In this document: piece by piece, positions 63,716 to 64,000 of the stretch
Layout of the letters: the number at the start of each line of letters is the position of its first letter
How positions within the stretch are numbered: the stretch's first letter is position 1
Source of the DNA: Echinometra lucunter
Lineage: Eukaryota > Echinodermata > Echinoidea > Camarodonta > Echinometridae
NCBI GenBank assembly: GCA_029962745.1
Contig: CM057161.1
Span: 5,172,887-5,236,886, forward strand
Length of the DNA: 64,000 nucleotides
Reading direction: 5' to 3'
Made by a program: the position numbers and the translations under genes
The notes under the pieces: generated by a model
The model's database searches: none
What the model was told of the DNA's origin: nothing
Seen by the model: the letters and a program-made list of their open reading frames with translations, nothing else

Positions 63716-64000
63716 CCATTCAAAACATGTTTTTTTCCTTGGTGAGGACATAGCTTCTGCCCCTCCCCCTTTCTTTCCCTCCCTGTCACCTTGCGCAACT
63801 TCCTCCAAACATCACGTTTCACCTAGTTTTGGCTCGCTGTCGAGAGGCAGTGCTGCCCGCTCAGGCTGAAACGTGAATCTCGTAACGAGATCTTTATTCG
63901 CAAGCCTTCAGCTCCGGTAAGATGTGCCTAATGACCATCTGCATTGTCTGGGCCATGCGCAAATTGTAACCCTACCTCTGCCGCCATACATCTGGCAAAG

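Larger units (their letters stand above)
56627..64000 (-). other. ADCY9 intron (no further exon recognised)
   Basis: The exon at 56626 opens with a normal acceptor, so transcription must come from higher coordinates. I found no segment in 56.7-64 kb encoding C1a motifs (for example the FADIVGF or DVWSNDVN type). The stretch holds GA- and CT-rich microsatellites, LINE tails and several MITEs. A short exon could have been missed. Confidence 0.6.

Noticed and set aside
63900..64000. Possible ADCY9 exon at the window end
   Set aside because: Minus-strand frames here (for example RMAQTMQMVIRHILPEL) do not match known AC9 segments and soon meet a stop.

Overview
This is a eukaryotic genome segment with two multi-exon genes, both read from the minus strand. 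Introns have GT-AG ends. Introns and intergenic DNA are full of poly(C)/poly(G) runs, GA/CT and GGT microsatellites, small palindromic MITEs, tRNA-derived SINEs and LINE tails. The protein sequences are clearly metazoan, and the repeat landscape suggests an echinoderm, most likely a sea urchin; that species guess is inference.

Layout: 1-5.87 kb is repeat-rich DNA downstream of the first gene. 5.87-36.0 kb holds a complete CBP/p300 (CREB-binding protein) histone acetyltransferase gene. I could resolve 27 coding exons (stop at 6716, ATG at 35997). Splice phases agree through the whole gene and give a protein of about 2,659 residues with NLS, two LxxLL motifs, TAZ1, KIX, CRD1-like SUMO cluster, bromodomain, RING/PHD, HAT, ZZ, TAZ2, NCBD and polyQ tail. 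The single break is one extra base in a C6 run in exon 12. 36.0-51.0 kb is about 15 kb of intergenic DNA with the likely CBP promoter, purine/pyrimidine tracts, palindromes, a five-copy tandem repeat, a SINE and TTAA-flanked MITEs. 51.0-56.6 kb carries the last three coding exons of a type-9 adenylyl cyclase (ADCY9): end of C1, C1b linker, second six-helix membrane block and C2 catalytic domain. The rest, to 64 kb, is taken as its intron, and the gene continues past the window.

The two genes are adjacent and in the same orientation, with ADCY9 upstream of CBP, as in human 16p13.3, so this is probably an ancient deuterostome gene pair. Functionally they lie at two ends of cAMP signalling: a cyclase that makes cAMP and the coactivator recruited by phosphorylated CREB. 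The most notable points are this linkage; an AC9 C2 domain with Ile and Ser at the two positions that make mammalian AC9 forskolin-insensitive; lineage-specific repeat motifs in CBP; and TTAA-specific (piggyBac-type) MITEs, two of which interrupt other repeats so cleanly that the empty sites can be read.
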